Shown in pieces: positions 15,821-24,189 of a stretch of 64,000 nt of DNA. A model generated the notes under the pieces. It searched no databases and had not been told where the DNA came from. It worked only from the letters and a program-made list of their open reading frames with translations. The position numbers and the translations under genes are program-made. The stretch's first letter is position 1; each line of letters opens with the position of its first letter. Source of the stretch: VRUE01 sp963718775 (lineage in GTDB: Bacteria; Actinomycetota; Thermoleophilia; Solirubrobacterales; 70-9); contig OY970377.1 in assembly GCA_963718775.1 (NCBI GenBank), positions 1,426,001 through 1,490,000 of the forward strand. The letters run 5' to 3'.

Positions 15821-16993
15821 CTATTCGATGATGGCCGTCGCTGGGACGCTAGGCGCCACCGGGCGCGTGGCGCCCGCCATTGAGGCGCGGTCAGGACCGG
15901 GAACACCGGCGCCGATCGCTTCCTGGAAGCTATCCCAGGAAGATTCACGGAGCAGCTCGGAAAGGCCGCGGTTCATGCGTGAGGGCCAGAGTGGGCCGTC
16001 GTAGACGAAGGCGGTGTGGGCCTGGACCAGCGAGGCGCCAGCGAGTATCCGGCGCCAGACATCCTGCGGCGTCTCGACGCCGCCGACCGATATGAGCGTA
16101 AGGCGATCTCCGACTCGCTCGCTGAGCACGTCCAGCACCTCGATGGCACGCTCGCGCAGCGGCCGACCAGAGATACCGCCTCGATGGCCGGCAGCCTCTA
16201 TCTGCGCCCCGCTGGAAGCGGCCAGGCCGAGGTCAGCAGAGGTGTTGACCGCGACTATCCCGTCGAGTCCGCGGGCAACGGCTACATCGGCGACCTCGCG
16301 TAGTCGTTCGTTCGCGATGTCGGGACCGATCTTGAGCAACAGCGGCAGTGAGACGGCATTTGCCGCTAGCTCTTCCTGGACACCGGCGATCAGCTCCTCG
16401 ACCCGCTCGGCGTCCTGCCAGCCGACCAGCCCGGGCGTATTCGGCGAGCTGACATTGATCACGAGGTAGTCGGCGACCGGGGCGAGCGTCCTCACCGTCT
16501 CGCGGTAATCAGCGACGGTGTCCTGACCGGCGACTAGCTTCGTCTTACCGACATTCACTCCCACGATCATGTCGCCCCGACGACGCTTCAGGCGCCGGGC
16601 GAAGACGTGGGCACCAGGATTGGGGAAGCCCATCTCGTTGAGCAGCGCCCGGTCGGTCGGCAGCCTGCTGACGCGGCGGGGGTCGCGCTGATTGCCCGCC
16701 TGAGCCTGCGCGGTTACCGTCCCGACCTCGACGAAGCCAAAGCCGAGCGCACCGAGCGGGCGGAACCAGGTCGCGTCCTTGTCAACTCCGGCAGCAAGCC
16801 CGAGCGGGCTGCGGAACTCCAGCCCCATCGCCTTAACCCGCAGGCCCTCGTCGCGGGGCCTCAAGGCCCAGTCTAGAAACGCGCAGAAGCCGGGGATGGC
16901 TCCCAGGATGCGCATCGTCCAGCGCGCGAGCGAGTGCGAACGCTCGGCATCACAGCGCAGGAGGACGCGATTGAAGAATGCGCGGTAGATCAC
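15821..16993 (-). CDS. pyrD: Dihydroorotate dehydrogenase, class 2 (quinone-linked)
   Basis: 390 residues from GTG 16993. It oxidises dihydroorotate to orotate in de novo pyrimidine synthesis and passes electrons to quinone at the membrane. The N-terminal helices (YRAFFNRVLLRCDAERSHSLARWTMRIL) are the class 2 membrane-docking extension. FMN and substrate blocks follow: LGLAAGVDKDA, GNQRDPRRVSRLP, NEMGFPNPG, GVNVGKTK, VINVSSPNTPGL with the catalytic Ser, LLLKIGPD and SVGGVETPQDVWRRILAGASLVQAHTAFVY. The C-terminal tail of about 30 residues is longer than usual. First gene of a three-gene reverse-strand operon. Confidence 0.95.
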   Translation of the reverse strand: MIYRAFFNRVLLRCDAERSHSLARWTMRILGAIPGFCAFLDWALRPRDEGLRVKAMGLEFRSPLGLAAGVDKDATWFRPLGALGFGFVEVGTVTAQAQAGNQRDPRRVSRLPTDRALLNEMGFPNPGAHVFARRLKRRRGDMIVGVNVGKTKLVAGQDTVADYRETVRTLAPVADYLVINVSSPNTPGLVGWQDAERVEELIAGVQEELAANAVSLPLLLKIGPDIANERLREVADVAVARGLDGIVAVNTSADLGLAASSGAQIEAAGHRGGISGRPLRERAIEVLDVLSERVGDRLTLISVGGVETPQDVWRRILAGASLVQAHTAFVYDGPLWPSRMNRGLSELLRESSWDSFQEAIGAGVPGPDRASMAGATRPVAPSVPATAIIE

Positions 16994-17121
16994 GGCCTCT
17001 CAACGTAGTGGGAAAGGGACAGCAACGGACTGCTCGCTGTTGAGGACGCCATTCTCATCCGTGCCCACAATAACCCGGGTCGTAGACAGGAAGTAGCGCG
17101 TGCCTGCAATAGGTGGCGGCG

Positions 17122-17268
17122 ATGACGTCAATCGATGCTTTCTACGCGGCTGTCGCCGAGCAGATCCGCGGAGAGATCCAACGGCCGCCGGAGCCCGATG
17201 CCAGCGTGAAGCACTGGATCGTGACCCAGACCGGCAGCAAGATCGAGCACTCACCGAGAGAGGTCTGA
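17122..17268 (+). CDS. Possible 48-residue small protein
   Basis: ATG 17122 to TGA 17268 reads MTSIDAFYAAVAEQIRGEIQ, then PPEPDASVKHWIVTQTGSKIEHSPREV. Preceding GGTGGCGG is a weak ribosome site. It occupies the space between pyrD (opposite strand) and the YCII gene. Composition is plausible for coding DNA and it has no shadow of a larger gene on either strand, but its short length leaves doubt. No family is recognised; it could be the remnant of a longer gene. Confidence 0.35.
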   Translation: MTSIDAFYAAVAEQIRGEIQRPPEPDASVKHWIVTQTGSKIEHSPREV

Positions 17269-17501
17269 GCGTGAGCTAACGCCTTTTCTCGGAATCCACC
17301 CCCCATCGCGCTGCATTGCCGCGGATCGCTGCCGATTCGTGGCGATTTCAGCTCGCCAGGCCCGGCCAATCGAGCTACGGTCGGCGCCTGAACATAGGGC
17401 AATAGGGCAACCTCCAGATTCGATGTCGAGAAGCCGTGACCGGCTCCGCTCACCAAGTGAAGGTCGCGACAAGCGCGGCCCCCCGAGACCAGGAGACCAC
17501 C

Positions 17502-17915
17502 ATGCCGAAGTATCTGCTCCTCAAGCACTACAGCGGCGGCCCGGAGCCGCACCATCCCTTCCCGCCGATGGACCAGTGGGCGCCCGAGGACGTGGAGGCG
17601 CACATGGCCTTCCTGCATCAGGTCAAAGCACTGCTGCAGGAGAACGGCGAGTACGTCGACGGGCAGGCGCTGACGCAGGCGCAGACCTGGGTCCGCTACG
17701 GCGGGCCGGACGCCGCGCCGGTCACCACCGACGGCCCGCTGCCCGAGACCAGCGACCTCGTGGCGGGCTGGTACATGGTCGACGTCGAGTCGCGCGAGCG
17801 CGCGGTCGAGATCGCGGCCTACATCTCCTCCGAGCCCGGCCCCGGCGGCGGGCCGCTGTACGAGTGGATCGACGTGCGCGAGGTCATGTCCGGGAAGTCT
17901 TCGTCCGAGGACTGA
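17502..17915 (+). CDS. YCII/DGPF-domain protein, partner of ECF sigma factor
   Basis: 137 residues from ATG 17502 with AGGAG upstream; an in-frame ATG at 17436 is less likely. MPKYLLLKHYSGGP is the YCII-type opening strand, and VTTDGPLPETSDLVAGWYMVDVESRERAVEIAAYI is the D-G-P-[FL] signature region. These ferredoxin-like dimers are regularly encoded next to ECF42-type sigma factors. The sigma gene begins seven bases downstream, so this is a two-gene operon. Enzymatic role unproven; thought to sense or process a small molecule linked to the sigma factor. Confidence 0.85.
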   Translation: MPKYLLLKHYSGGPEPHHPFPPMDQWAPEDVEAHMAFLHQVKALLQENGEYVDGQALTQAQTWVRYGGPDAAPVTTDGPLPETSDLVAGWYMVDVESRERAVEIAAYISSEPGPGGGPLYEWIDVREVMSGKSSSED

Positions 17916-17922
17916 CCAGGTC

Positions 17923-19122
17923 GTGGCCGACGAGCCGATGTCGGCGTGGGACGACGGCGCGCTGCGCGCCCTCGTCCCGCGGGTGCTGGCGGGGCTGGTG
18001 CGGCGGGGCGAGCAGTTCGACGCCGCCGAGGACGCGCTCCAGGAAGCGCTGCTAGAGGCGCTGCGGGTCTGGCCCGAGCATCCGCCGCGCGACCCGCGCG
18101 CGTGGCTGACGACCGTGGCGACCCGGCGGCTGGTCGACGCCCGCCGCAGCGAGGTCGCCCGTCACCGCCGCGAAGAGGAGGCGGAGGCGGAGGCGCGGCC
18201 CGAGGCCGCGTCGGAGGAGGTCGGCGACGACACGCTCTTCCTGCTCTTCCGCTGCTGCCACCCGGCGCTCGCGCCGGCCTCGCAGGTGGCGTTGACGCTG
18301 CGAGCGGTCGGCGGCCTCACGACGCGCGAGATCGCCGACGCCTTCTACGTCCCGGAGGCGACGATGGCGCAGCGGATCAGCCGCGCCAAGCGGACGGTGC
18401 GGGGGCGCCGGCTGGACCGGCCCGGCGACCTCGCCGTCGTGCTGCGGGTGCTCTACCTCGTCTACACGACCGGTCACGCGGGCCGGGTCGACCTGGCCCG
18501 CGAGGCGATCCGCCTCGCCCGCCAGCTCACGCTCGCGACCGAGGAGCCGGAGGCACGCGGCCTGCTCGCGCTGATGCTGCTCAACCACGCGCGCCTGCCC
18601 GCGCGGGTCAACGCCGAGGGCCGCCTCGTCACGCTCGACCGGCAGGACCGCGGCCTGTGGGACAGATGCGAGATCGCCGAGGGCGTGCGCGTCCTGCAGT
18701 CGGCGCTGGCGCTGCAGACCGAGGCACGGCCGCCGGGCCGCTACCAGCTCGAGGCCGCCATCGCCGCCCTGCACGATGACGCGGCGAGAGCCGATGAGAC
18801 CGACTGGTCGCAGATCCTCTCCTGGTACGACAACCTCGTCGCGCTCACCGACGACCCGGTCCGCGACGACCCCGCCGCCGTCCTCGGCCGCGCCGTCGCG
18901 GTCGGCCACGTCCACGGCGCCGCCGCCGGCCTGCGCGAGAGCGACCGCCTGCGCGACGTGCTCGGCGAGCGCCATCGCTGGCACGCCGTCCGCGGTCACC
19001 TGCACGAGCTGGACGGCGACCTCTCCGCCGCCGCGGAGGCCTACGCCGAGGCCGCCCGTCGCGCCACGACCGTCGCCGAGCGCGACCACCTCGTCCGCCA
19101 GGCGGCGCGGGCGCGGCGGTGA
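17923..19122 (+). CDS. ECF42-type RNA polymerase sigma factor with C-terminal TPR-like extension
   Basis: 399 residues from GTG 17923. Region 2 is near the N-terminus (ALRALVPRVLAGLVRRGEQFDAAEDALQEALLEALRVWPEHPPRDPRAWLTTVATRRLVDARR). Region 4 is LTLRAVGGLTTREIADAFYVPEATMAQRISRAKRTVR. About 220 helical residues follow (LNHARLPARV, LVALTDDPVRDDPAAVLGRAVAVGHVHGAAAGL, ELDGDLSAAAEAYAEAARRA), the SnoaL-independent TPR-like tail that defines this group and replaces an anti-sigma factor. It is coupled to the DGPF protein upstream. Trigger and regulon unknown. Confidence 0.9.
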   Translation: MADEPMSAWDDGALRALVPRVLAGLVRRGEQFDAAEDALQEALLEALRVWPEHPPRDPRAWLTTVATRRLVDARRSEVARHRREEEAEAEARPEAASEEVGDDTLFLLFRCCHPALAPASQVALTLRAVGGLTTREIADAFYVPEATMAQRISRAKRTVRGRRLDRPGDLAVVLRVLYLVYTTGHAGRVDLAREAIRLARQLTLATEEPEARGLLALMLLNHARLPARVNAEGRLVTLDRQDRGLWDRCEIAEGVRVLQSALALQTEARPPGRYQLEAAIAALHDDAARADETDWSQILSWYDNLVALTDDPVRDDPAAVLGRAVAVGHVHGAAAGLRESDRLRDVLGERHRWHAVRGHLHELDGDLSAAAEAYAEAARRATTVAERDHLVRQAARARR

Positions 19123-19208
19123 GCGCCGCGCGTATGGCTCGACTCCGCTACGTCTCAGCCCGCCGCATCTGAGATAGGAGCGCCCGACCACTTTCGCTCG
19201 CGGGCGAG

Positions 19209-20072
19209 CTAAGGCGACTGCGGCAGCTTGGCCGCGCCCCGCTTCGTGACCGGCGCCGAGGGCGGCGGCACGACGGGGCCGATGTCGCCGTCGGGAGCCT
19301 CGTCGAGATCGACGATTACAGGGGCATGGTCGCTTGGTCCTTTGCCTTTCCGCGCCAGTCGGTCGACCCAGGCCGCGCGGGCCCGGGCGGCGACGGGCGG
19401 GCCGGCGAGGATCAGGTCGATCCGCATCCCCAGGTCCCGGTGAAACATCCCGGCCCGGTAGTCCCAGTAGGTGAAGACCCGCTCGTTCGGCCAGCGGTCG
19501 CGGACTACGTCGCGCAGTCCCAGCGCCCGGAGCTCCGCCAGCGCCGCGCGCTCGGGCGGCGTCACGTGCGTCTGCCCGACGTAGGCCTCCGGGTCGAAGA
19601 CGTCCTCGTCGGTCGGGGCGATGTTGACGTCCCCGCAGACGACCGCCGCCTCGGGCCCCGCCGCCACCGCGTCGCGCAGCGCGGCCAGCCAGGCGAGCTT
19701 GTACGCGTAGTGCTCGGAGCCCGGCTCGCGCCCGTTGGGCACATAGACCGAGTGCACGCGGATTCCGCCGCAGGTGGCCGACAGCGCCCGCGCCTCCGGG
19801 TGCGGGAAGCCGGGGGCGCCGGCGAGGCCCGGGACGACGTCCTCGATGCCGACGCGAGAGAAGATCGCGACGCCGTTCCAGCTCGCCTCCCCATGCGCGG
19901 CGACCTCGTAGCCGCGGTTCGTCAGCTCGTCGCCGAGCAGATCGAGCAGATCGTCGTCGGGGAGCTTCGTCTCCTGCAGGCAGACCACGTCCGGATTCCG
20001 CTCGTCCAGCCAGGGGAGCAAGCGCGGCAGCCGCTGCTTCAGAGAGTTCACGTTCCAGGTGGCGATCCGCAT
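19209..20072 (-). CDS. xthA: Exodeoxyribonuclease III / AP endonuclease
   Basis: 287 residues. EEP-fold DNA repair enzyme that cleaves abasic sites and trims 3' ends. Catalytic blocks: TWNVNSLKQR, CLQETKLPDD (metal Glu), NGVAIFSR, VYVPNGREPGSEHYAYKL, VCGDVNIAPTDEDVFDP, MRIDLILA and SDHAPVIVDL (catalytic Asp-His). The C-terminal 30 residues (DGDIGPVVPPPSAPVTKRGAAKLPQSP) are a disordered extension beyond the normal end of about 255-260. It stands alone between the sigma operon and the secreted propeller gene. Confidence 0.95.
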   Translation of the reverse strand: MRIATWNVNSLKQRLPRLLPWLDERNPDVVCLQETKLPDDDLLDLLGDELTNRGYEVAAHGEASWNGVAIFSRVGIEDVVPGLAGAPGFPHPEARALSATCGGIRVHSVYVPNGREPGSEHYAYKLAWLAALRDAVAAGPEAAVVCGDVNIAPTDEDVFDPEAYVGQTHVTPPERAALAELRALGLRDVVRDRWPNERVFTYWDYRAGMFHRDLGMRIDLILAGPPVAARARAAWVDRLARKGKGPSDHAPVIVDLDEAPDGDIGPVVPPPSAPVTKRGAAKLPQSP

Positions 20073-20176
20073 CGAGCGGACGGTACTGCCCCGCCCTGCC
20101 TACCGAGCCCGGACTGGCGCCCCCGCCACCTCCGGAGGCCCGACCGTGCAACGGCCGCGCTGAACCGATGGGCCGC

Positions 20177-21658
20177 TCAACCTTTTAGCTTCTTCTTCAG
20201 GACGAGGGTCTTTGCTTGGCTTGTGGCGGCGCCGGTTTGGGGGGAGAAGACGATGGTTGCCTTGACCTTGGCCTTGCCCTTTTTTGTGAGGGCCTTCTTT
20301 GCCTTGCCCTTGGCCTTGACGAGGAGCTTGAGAGTGCCGGCGGCATTGCTGGCGCGCGTTTGCTTGACCAGCTTCTTCTTGCCGGTGAGGGTCAGGGTGC
20401 CGGGGCCCGGCACGGTGACGGCCAGGGTGGCCGTGCCCTTCTTGCGATTGAGCTTTGCCTTCTTGGCGAGGCCAAAGACCGCAATCGGCGCACTGGTTTG
20501 CGAGGAGTAGCCGGCATGGTTGGCGGCGATGCTCCGGCAGGAGTAACTGCCGACACCGCCGGCTGTGAGCGTGCCGCTCGTCGCGCCGGCGATCGGCTGG
20601 CCGTTGTTCAGCCACTGGAACGAGGTGCTCTGGGGGGCCCTGTAGAGGAAAGACTCGAGCAGGTCGGGGGCCCAGCTCCCCGGCGTGCACGAGAGAGTCG
20701 AGCCTGGCGTGGAGCTCCCTGCCACCTGCGGCGCTCCCGCGGCGCTCGGAGCCTTCAACAGAGACGGGAAGGCGGGAACGTCGACGTTCGCCCCGGAGGT
20801 GTCGAGGTCACCGCCGCCGCTGCCGTTCAGGTTGGCGTAGGAGATCGCTTGCGGCCCGACCTCGTTTGCCCAGTAGATGCGTCCGGCCGGTGGATCAAGC
20901 GCAACGCCAAACGGCGCTTCCAGCGTCGCGCCGGTGGTGTTGAGATCTCCTCCGCCGCTGCCGTTCAGATTCGCGTAGGAGATCGTGTTGTCGTACTCGT
21001 TGCTCCAGTAGACCCGGCCGGAAGCCGAATCGAGGGCGATGCCGGTGGCCTTGGTCCCTGCCGCGCCGGTGGTGTTGACATTTCCTCCGCCGCCTCCACT
21101 GAGATTGGCGTAGGAGATCCTGTTGGACGTGTTTCCGCCTTCGTTGCTCCAGTAGATGCGGCCGGCTGCCGGATCGACCGCTACGCCCGAAGGGCCGTCG
21201 ACGGTCGCGCCGGTGGTGTTGAGATCTCCTCCGCCGCTGCCGTTCAGATTGGCGTAGGAGATCACGCCGCTGCTCGCCCAGTAGACCCTGCCGCCGGCGG
21301 GGTCGATGGCGAGACTGAGCGCAAAGCCGGGAGTTGTCCCGGCCGTGCTCAGCTCGCCGCCCCCGCCGCCACTCAGGTTGGCGTAGAAGACTTTCCCTCC
21401 ACTGGAGATCCAGTAGACCTTCCCTGCCGCCGCGTCGATGGTGAGGCCGTTGGCCTCCGTGCCGTCCGCGCCACTGATGTCGAGATCGCCCCCTCCACCG
21501 CCGGCCAAGCTGGCAAACGAAATCTTGCCGCTCGAATAGTTGGGCCAGTAGATCGAGTCGGCAGCTCGCGCATGGGATGCCACCGCGAGAAGCAGAACGG
21601 CGGTTGCGAGGAGGCAGGACAGGGAGAGACCGCGCTTGGCGGAGGCCGGATAGCTCAT
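20177..21658 (-). CDS. Secreted YWTD/NHL-like beta-propeller protein
   Basis: 493 residues from ATG 21658; the frame extends to 21745 but the signal peptide (AKRGLSLSCLLATAVLLLAVASHARA) fits the later start. Repeats of about 45 residues read ISYANLNGSGGGDLNTTGAT followed by GVAVDPAAGRIYWSNE, the LDL-receptor YWTD type, about six blades. An Ig-like or PKD-like segment follows (STPGSTLSCTPGSW...FQWLNNGQPIAGATSGTL). The Lys-rich end (GTATLAVTVPGPGTLTLTG, LLVKAKGKAKKALTKKGKAKV) is typical of Solirubrobacterales surface proteins and may bind the wall. Substrate unknown. Confidence 0.82.
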   Translation of the reverse strand: MSYPASAKRGLSLSCLLATAVLLLAVASHARAADSIYWPNYSSGKISFASLAGGGGGDLDISGADGTEANGLTIDAAAGKVYWISSGGKVFYANLSGGGGGELSTAGTTPGFALSLAIDPAGGRVYWASSGVISYANLNGSGGGDLNTTGATVDGPSGVAVDPAAGRIYWSNEGGNTSNRISYANLSGGGGGNVNTTGAAGTKATGIALDSASGRVYWSNEYDNTISYANLNGSGGGDLNTTGATLEAPFGVALDPPAGRIYWANEVGPQAISYANLNGSGGGDLDTSGANVDVPAFPSLLKAPSAAGAPQVAGSSTPGSTLSCTPGSWAPDLLESFLYRAPQSTSFQWLNNGQPIAGATSGTLTAGGVGSYSCRSIAANHAGYSSQTSAPIAVFGLAKKAKLNRKKGTATLAVTVPGPGTLTLTGKKKLVKQTRASNAAGTLKLLVKAKGKAKKALTKKGKAKVKATIVFSPQTGAATSQAKTLVLKKKLKG

Positions 21659-21802
21659 AGCGGCAGCGAACCTAGAGTCTCGGTCGGTCGATTCGTCGTT
21701 CAGCTTCAGCCGTGTCGCGCCTACCAGGCGCTCGCGCCGGCACACGGCCGCTGTAGTCAGTTCCAGGGAGGCGGCGAGGTCGCCGCCTCCCCAAAGAGCA
21801 AC

Positions 21803-22087
21803 TCAGCCGTTGACGGCCTTCTTCAGTTCCGCTCCGGGGCTGAACTTCGCCGCCGTCTTCGCGGCGATCTGCATTGACTCGCCGGTCTGGGGATTGCGGC
21901 CTTCTCGAGCCGGCCGGGCAACGGTCGAGAACTTGCCGAAGCCGGTGAATTTGACCTCGTTGCCCGCCGCGAGCTGAGCCGTGATCTCCTCGATCGTCGC
22001 CTCCACGGCGCGCTTCGCCTGGCCCGTCTCGAGGCCAGTCCTCTCAGCAACCTGCTTTGCCAACTCATCCTTGGTCGTGACTGACAT
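21803..22087 (-). CDS. hup: HU-family nucleoid DNA-binding protein
   Basis: 94 residues, full length for HU. TTKDELAKQVAERTGLETGQAKRAVEATIEEITAQLAAGNEVKFTGFGKFSTVARPAREGRNPQTGESMQIAAKTAAKFSPGAELKKAV contains the complete HU fold, including the beta-arm RPAREGRNPQTGE with the intercalating Pro. It bends and compacts DNA. It lacks the Lys/Ala-rich tail of mycobacterial HupB, giving the short bacterial form. TGACTGACAT precedes the ATG on the reverse strand with CAAGGAGACGAG as ribosome site. Confidence 0.95.
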   Translation of the reverse strand: MSVTTKDELAKQVAERTGLETGQAKRAVEATIEEITAQLAAGNEVKFTGFGKFSTVARPAREGRNPQTGESMQIAAKTAAKFSPGAELKKAVNG

Positions 22088-22177
22088 TCTCGTCTCCTTG
22101 AAGTAGGGCGCAGGCCCCGGTCAGGCCTGCTTGTCCACGGGCTTTCTACAGGCCCGGGCGGGCGTAATCGCTGTTTT

Positions 22178-22837
22178 TCAGCCAGGCTGATCGAGAAAAC
22201 GTCGTTCGACGCCGTCGAGCACGGTCTGCAGGCCGAGTTCGAAGCGCTCGATCGAGGAGCGGCTACGGAGGTTGTCGGGCAGGGCGGCAAGCTCGGGGAA
22301 CTCGACTACGTCGCTGGCGATCGCCGCCTCCATGTCCTCCGGGCTCACGGTGCCGACGGCTCGAAACGAGTAGCCGATGACGTAGTCGTTGACGATTCCC
22401 TGCACCTGCCAAACGTCGCCGTGCTCGAGTGGGAGCGTCGCGAGCGCCCGCGCCATCTGCTTGGCGAGCTTGATGCCGTTGGATCCCGGGCCGAGCCGCT
22501 CGGCGGCGGCGAAGATCGCCCAGGGGTGAGAGGCATAGGCGGCGTACATCGTCCGCGCCGAGACCGCGACCGCCTCACGCCAGGCCTCCGGCAGGGGTTG
22601 GGAGACCAGCATCTCCCCCACTACCTCGTCGGTCATCGAGGCGAGCAACTCGCGCTTGCTGGCGAAATGGTCGTAGAGGCTCATCGCCCGCCCGTCGAGC
22701 TCGGCGGCGACGCGCCTGATCGAGACCGCCTCGAGGCCCTCGGCGTCGGCCAGCCGGATCGCTGCCTCGATGATCGCCTCGGGCGACAGCCGGCGCCGTT
22801 TCTTCGTCTGTCCCCCGGAGGGCTTCGTCTTCTGCAC
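22178..22837 (-). CDS. TetR-family repressor (TetR_C type)
   Basis: 219 residues from GTG 22837; the frame runs further up, but that part covers the divergent promoter and the start of the neighbouring gene. N-terminal HTH: LSPEAIIEAAIRLADAEGLEAVSIRRVAAELDGRAMSLYDHFASKRELLASMTDEVVGEM. The C-terminal part (AVSARTMYAAYASHPWAIFAAAERLGPGSNGIKLAKQMARAL...GIVNDYVIGYSFRAVG) matches the tetracycline-repressor-like ligand domain. A 13-bp palindrome GCTACAGTGTAGC lies 13 bases before the start, a probable operator for itself and perhaps for the divergent secreted PASTA protein. Confidence 0.88.
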   Translation of the reverse strand: MQKTKPSGGQTKKRRRLSPEAIIEAAIRLADAEGLEAVSIRRVAAELDGRAMSLYDHFASKRELLASMTDEVVGEMLVSQPLPEAWREAVAVSARTMYAAYASHPWAIFAAAERLGPGSNGIKLAKQMARALATLPLEHGDVWQVQGIVNDYVIGYSFRAVGTVSPEDMEAAIASDVVEFPELAALPDNLRSRSSIERFELGLQTVLDGVERRFLDQPG

Positions 22838-22849
22838 TCCTAAACCGGT

Positions 22850-22862
22850 GCTACAGTGTAGC
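22850..22862. promoter_or_regulatory. Probable TetR operator
   Basis: GCTACAGTGTAGC is a perfect palindrome around a single central base, placed between the divergent TetR gene and the PASTA-domain gene. CTACAnTGTAG cores are common TetR-family sites. The location makes autorepression the simplest reading. Confidence 0.6.
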
Positions 22863-22937
22863 GGGCCGCGCCGGGGAAACGGCGTGAACCAGCGGGTCGC
22901 AGCACCTACGCAAGCAAGGGACGGCGAAAGGACTTCG

Positions 22938-24146
22938 ATGATGCCAGGGAGAACCAGGTCGGGGGACAAAGCGGCGACCGGCCGCAGAATCATGCGAGCG
23001 ACGAGGACGATCGCGCTTGTCTCGTTCTTGGCGCTGAGCGTCTGCGCCTCGACGGCAAGCGCTGCGCCGCTCTCGATGGCGTTCACCGAAGGGCGCGCCA
23101 ACGTCGGGGCCGACCAGCTCACCGACGATCCCCTGTTTGGGCCGCCCAAAACGGCGCCGCTTGAGGCCCAAATCGATCCGGGCGGCTCGATCACGGCGGG
23201 TTTCCTGGCGGTTCCTCAGTTCTCCACGTCCATCGAAGACCCCGTCGACGCCGATGTCGCGGTCGACTTCGAGATCGAAGTCATCTCGGGGGACTTCAAC
23301 CAGGCGACCGGCGCGCTCACCCTGCAAACGACAACCGGTGGGACGCTGACAGCCAACGGGAAAGAATGCGCCGTTTCCACAAGCCCGCCTGTCCTCACCT
23401 TCTCGACGTTGACCGCAGGGAGCACTGGAGGTAGTCCGCGCTCTGGAGCGCCGTTCACCCACGGGCTCAGCGGAGCTGGGGCGATCGCCGGCCAGTGGAA
23501 CGACCTGACCGCGACTCCAGTGAATCCGCCAGAAGGAGTCGCTGTTTGCTCAGTCGCCGAAGAAGCCATGGAAGGGCCGGGGGGCTTTTGGTTCGAGCAG
23601 GAAGGCGATGTCGTGGCTCCGTCGGCGCCGCAGCTGACGAGCACCAGCCCTGCCTCGCCGAACTCGAGCGGCACTCCACGGATCCGCGGCGCCGCCGAGA
23701 CGGGATCGACGGTGCGCGTCTATGCGGGCCCGAGCTGCGCGGGCGCGCCGGTCGCCACCGCAAGCGCCGCCGAGCTCGGCTCGCCCGGAATCCGCGTCGA
23801 GGTCGGTGAGGGCGTCACCGCCGCCTTCTCGGCGACCGCGACCGACGCGGCCGCCAACACCTCGGCCTGCTCGGCGTCGATCTCGTACACGCGGCCGCCG
23901 CATGGCGATCCGCCCCGACCCCCCGGATGCATCGTCCCGCAGCTGGTCGGCAAGAAGCTGGCGCGGGCGAAGGCGGCGTTGAGGGCAGCCGACTGCAAGC
24001 TCGGCACGGTCCACAAGCCAAAACGGCCAAAAGGCAAAGGGCGGCGACCACTTGTAGTCAAGTCGTCGAACCCCGCGGCTGGCAAAAGATCAGCCGGCTC
24101 CGTCGATCTCACCCTCGGGCCGAAGCCCCGAAAAGCGCGCTACTAG
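22938..24146 (+). CDS. Secreted protein with C-terminal PASTA-like domain
   Basis: 402 residues from ATG 22938 (GAAAGGA six bases upstream); ATG 22992 is an alternative that directly opens the signal peptide MRATRTIALVSFLALSVCASTASAA. The body is beta-rich and of unknown fold (SMAFTEGRANVGADQLTDDPLFGPPKTAPLEAQIDPGGSI...). A bacterial Ig-like part follows (SPASPNSSGTPRIRGAAETGSTVRVYAGPSC). The C-terminus CIVPQLVGKKLARAKAALRAADCKLGTVHKP...SSNPAAGKRSAGSVDLTLG is a PASTA domain, which in other proteins binds peptidoglycan or muropeptides. It is divergent from the TetR gene. Confidence 0.78.
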   Translation: MMPGRTRSGDKAATGRRIMRATRTIALVSFLALSVCASTASAAPLSMAFTEGRANVGADQLTDDPLFGPPKTAPLEAQIDPGGSITAGFLAVPQFSTSIEDPVDADVAVDFEIEVISGDFNQATGALTLQTTTGGTLTANGKECAVSTSPPVLTFSTLTAGSTGGSPRSGAPFTHGLSGAGAIAGQWNDLTATPVNPPEGVAVCSVAEEAMEGPGGFWFEQEGDVVAPSAPQLTSTSPASPNSSGTPRIRGAAETGSTVRVYAGPSCAGAPVATASAAELGSPGIRVEVGEGVTAAFSATATDAAANTSACSASISYTRPPHGDPPRPPGCIVPQLVGKKLARAKAALRAADCKLGTVHKPKRPKGKGRRPLVVKSSNPAAGKRSAGSVDLTLGPKPRKARY

Positions 24147-24189
24147 GTTCGCTTGCAACGCCGGCCCTGAGCCGGACATATAGAGGTAG

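Noticed and set aside
17330..17380. Third copy of the hairpin end module (TGGCGATTTCAGCTCGCCAGG)
   Set aside because: Shares only short words with the modules at 1591 and 4516; no CGCC-loop stem and no tRNA repeat follow.
18052..20151. 699-residue open frame on the reverse strand
   Set aside because: It runs antisense to the ECF42 sigma gene and through xthA in a different frame; composition is Arg/Ala/Gly-rich without any domain, typical of GC-rich shadow frames.
20216..21877. 553-residue forward frame
   Set aside because: Antisense to the secreted propeller gene, whose signal peptide and repeats are clear; no domains on this strand.
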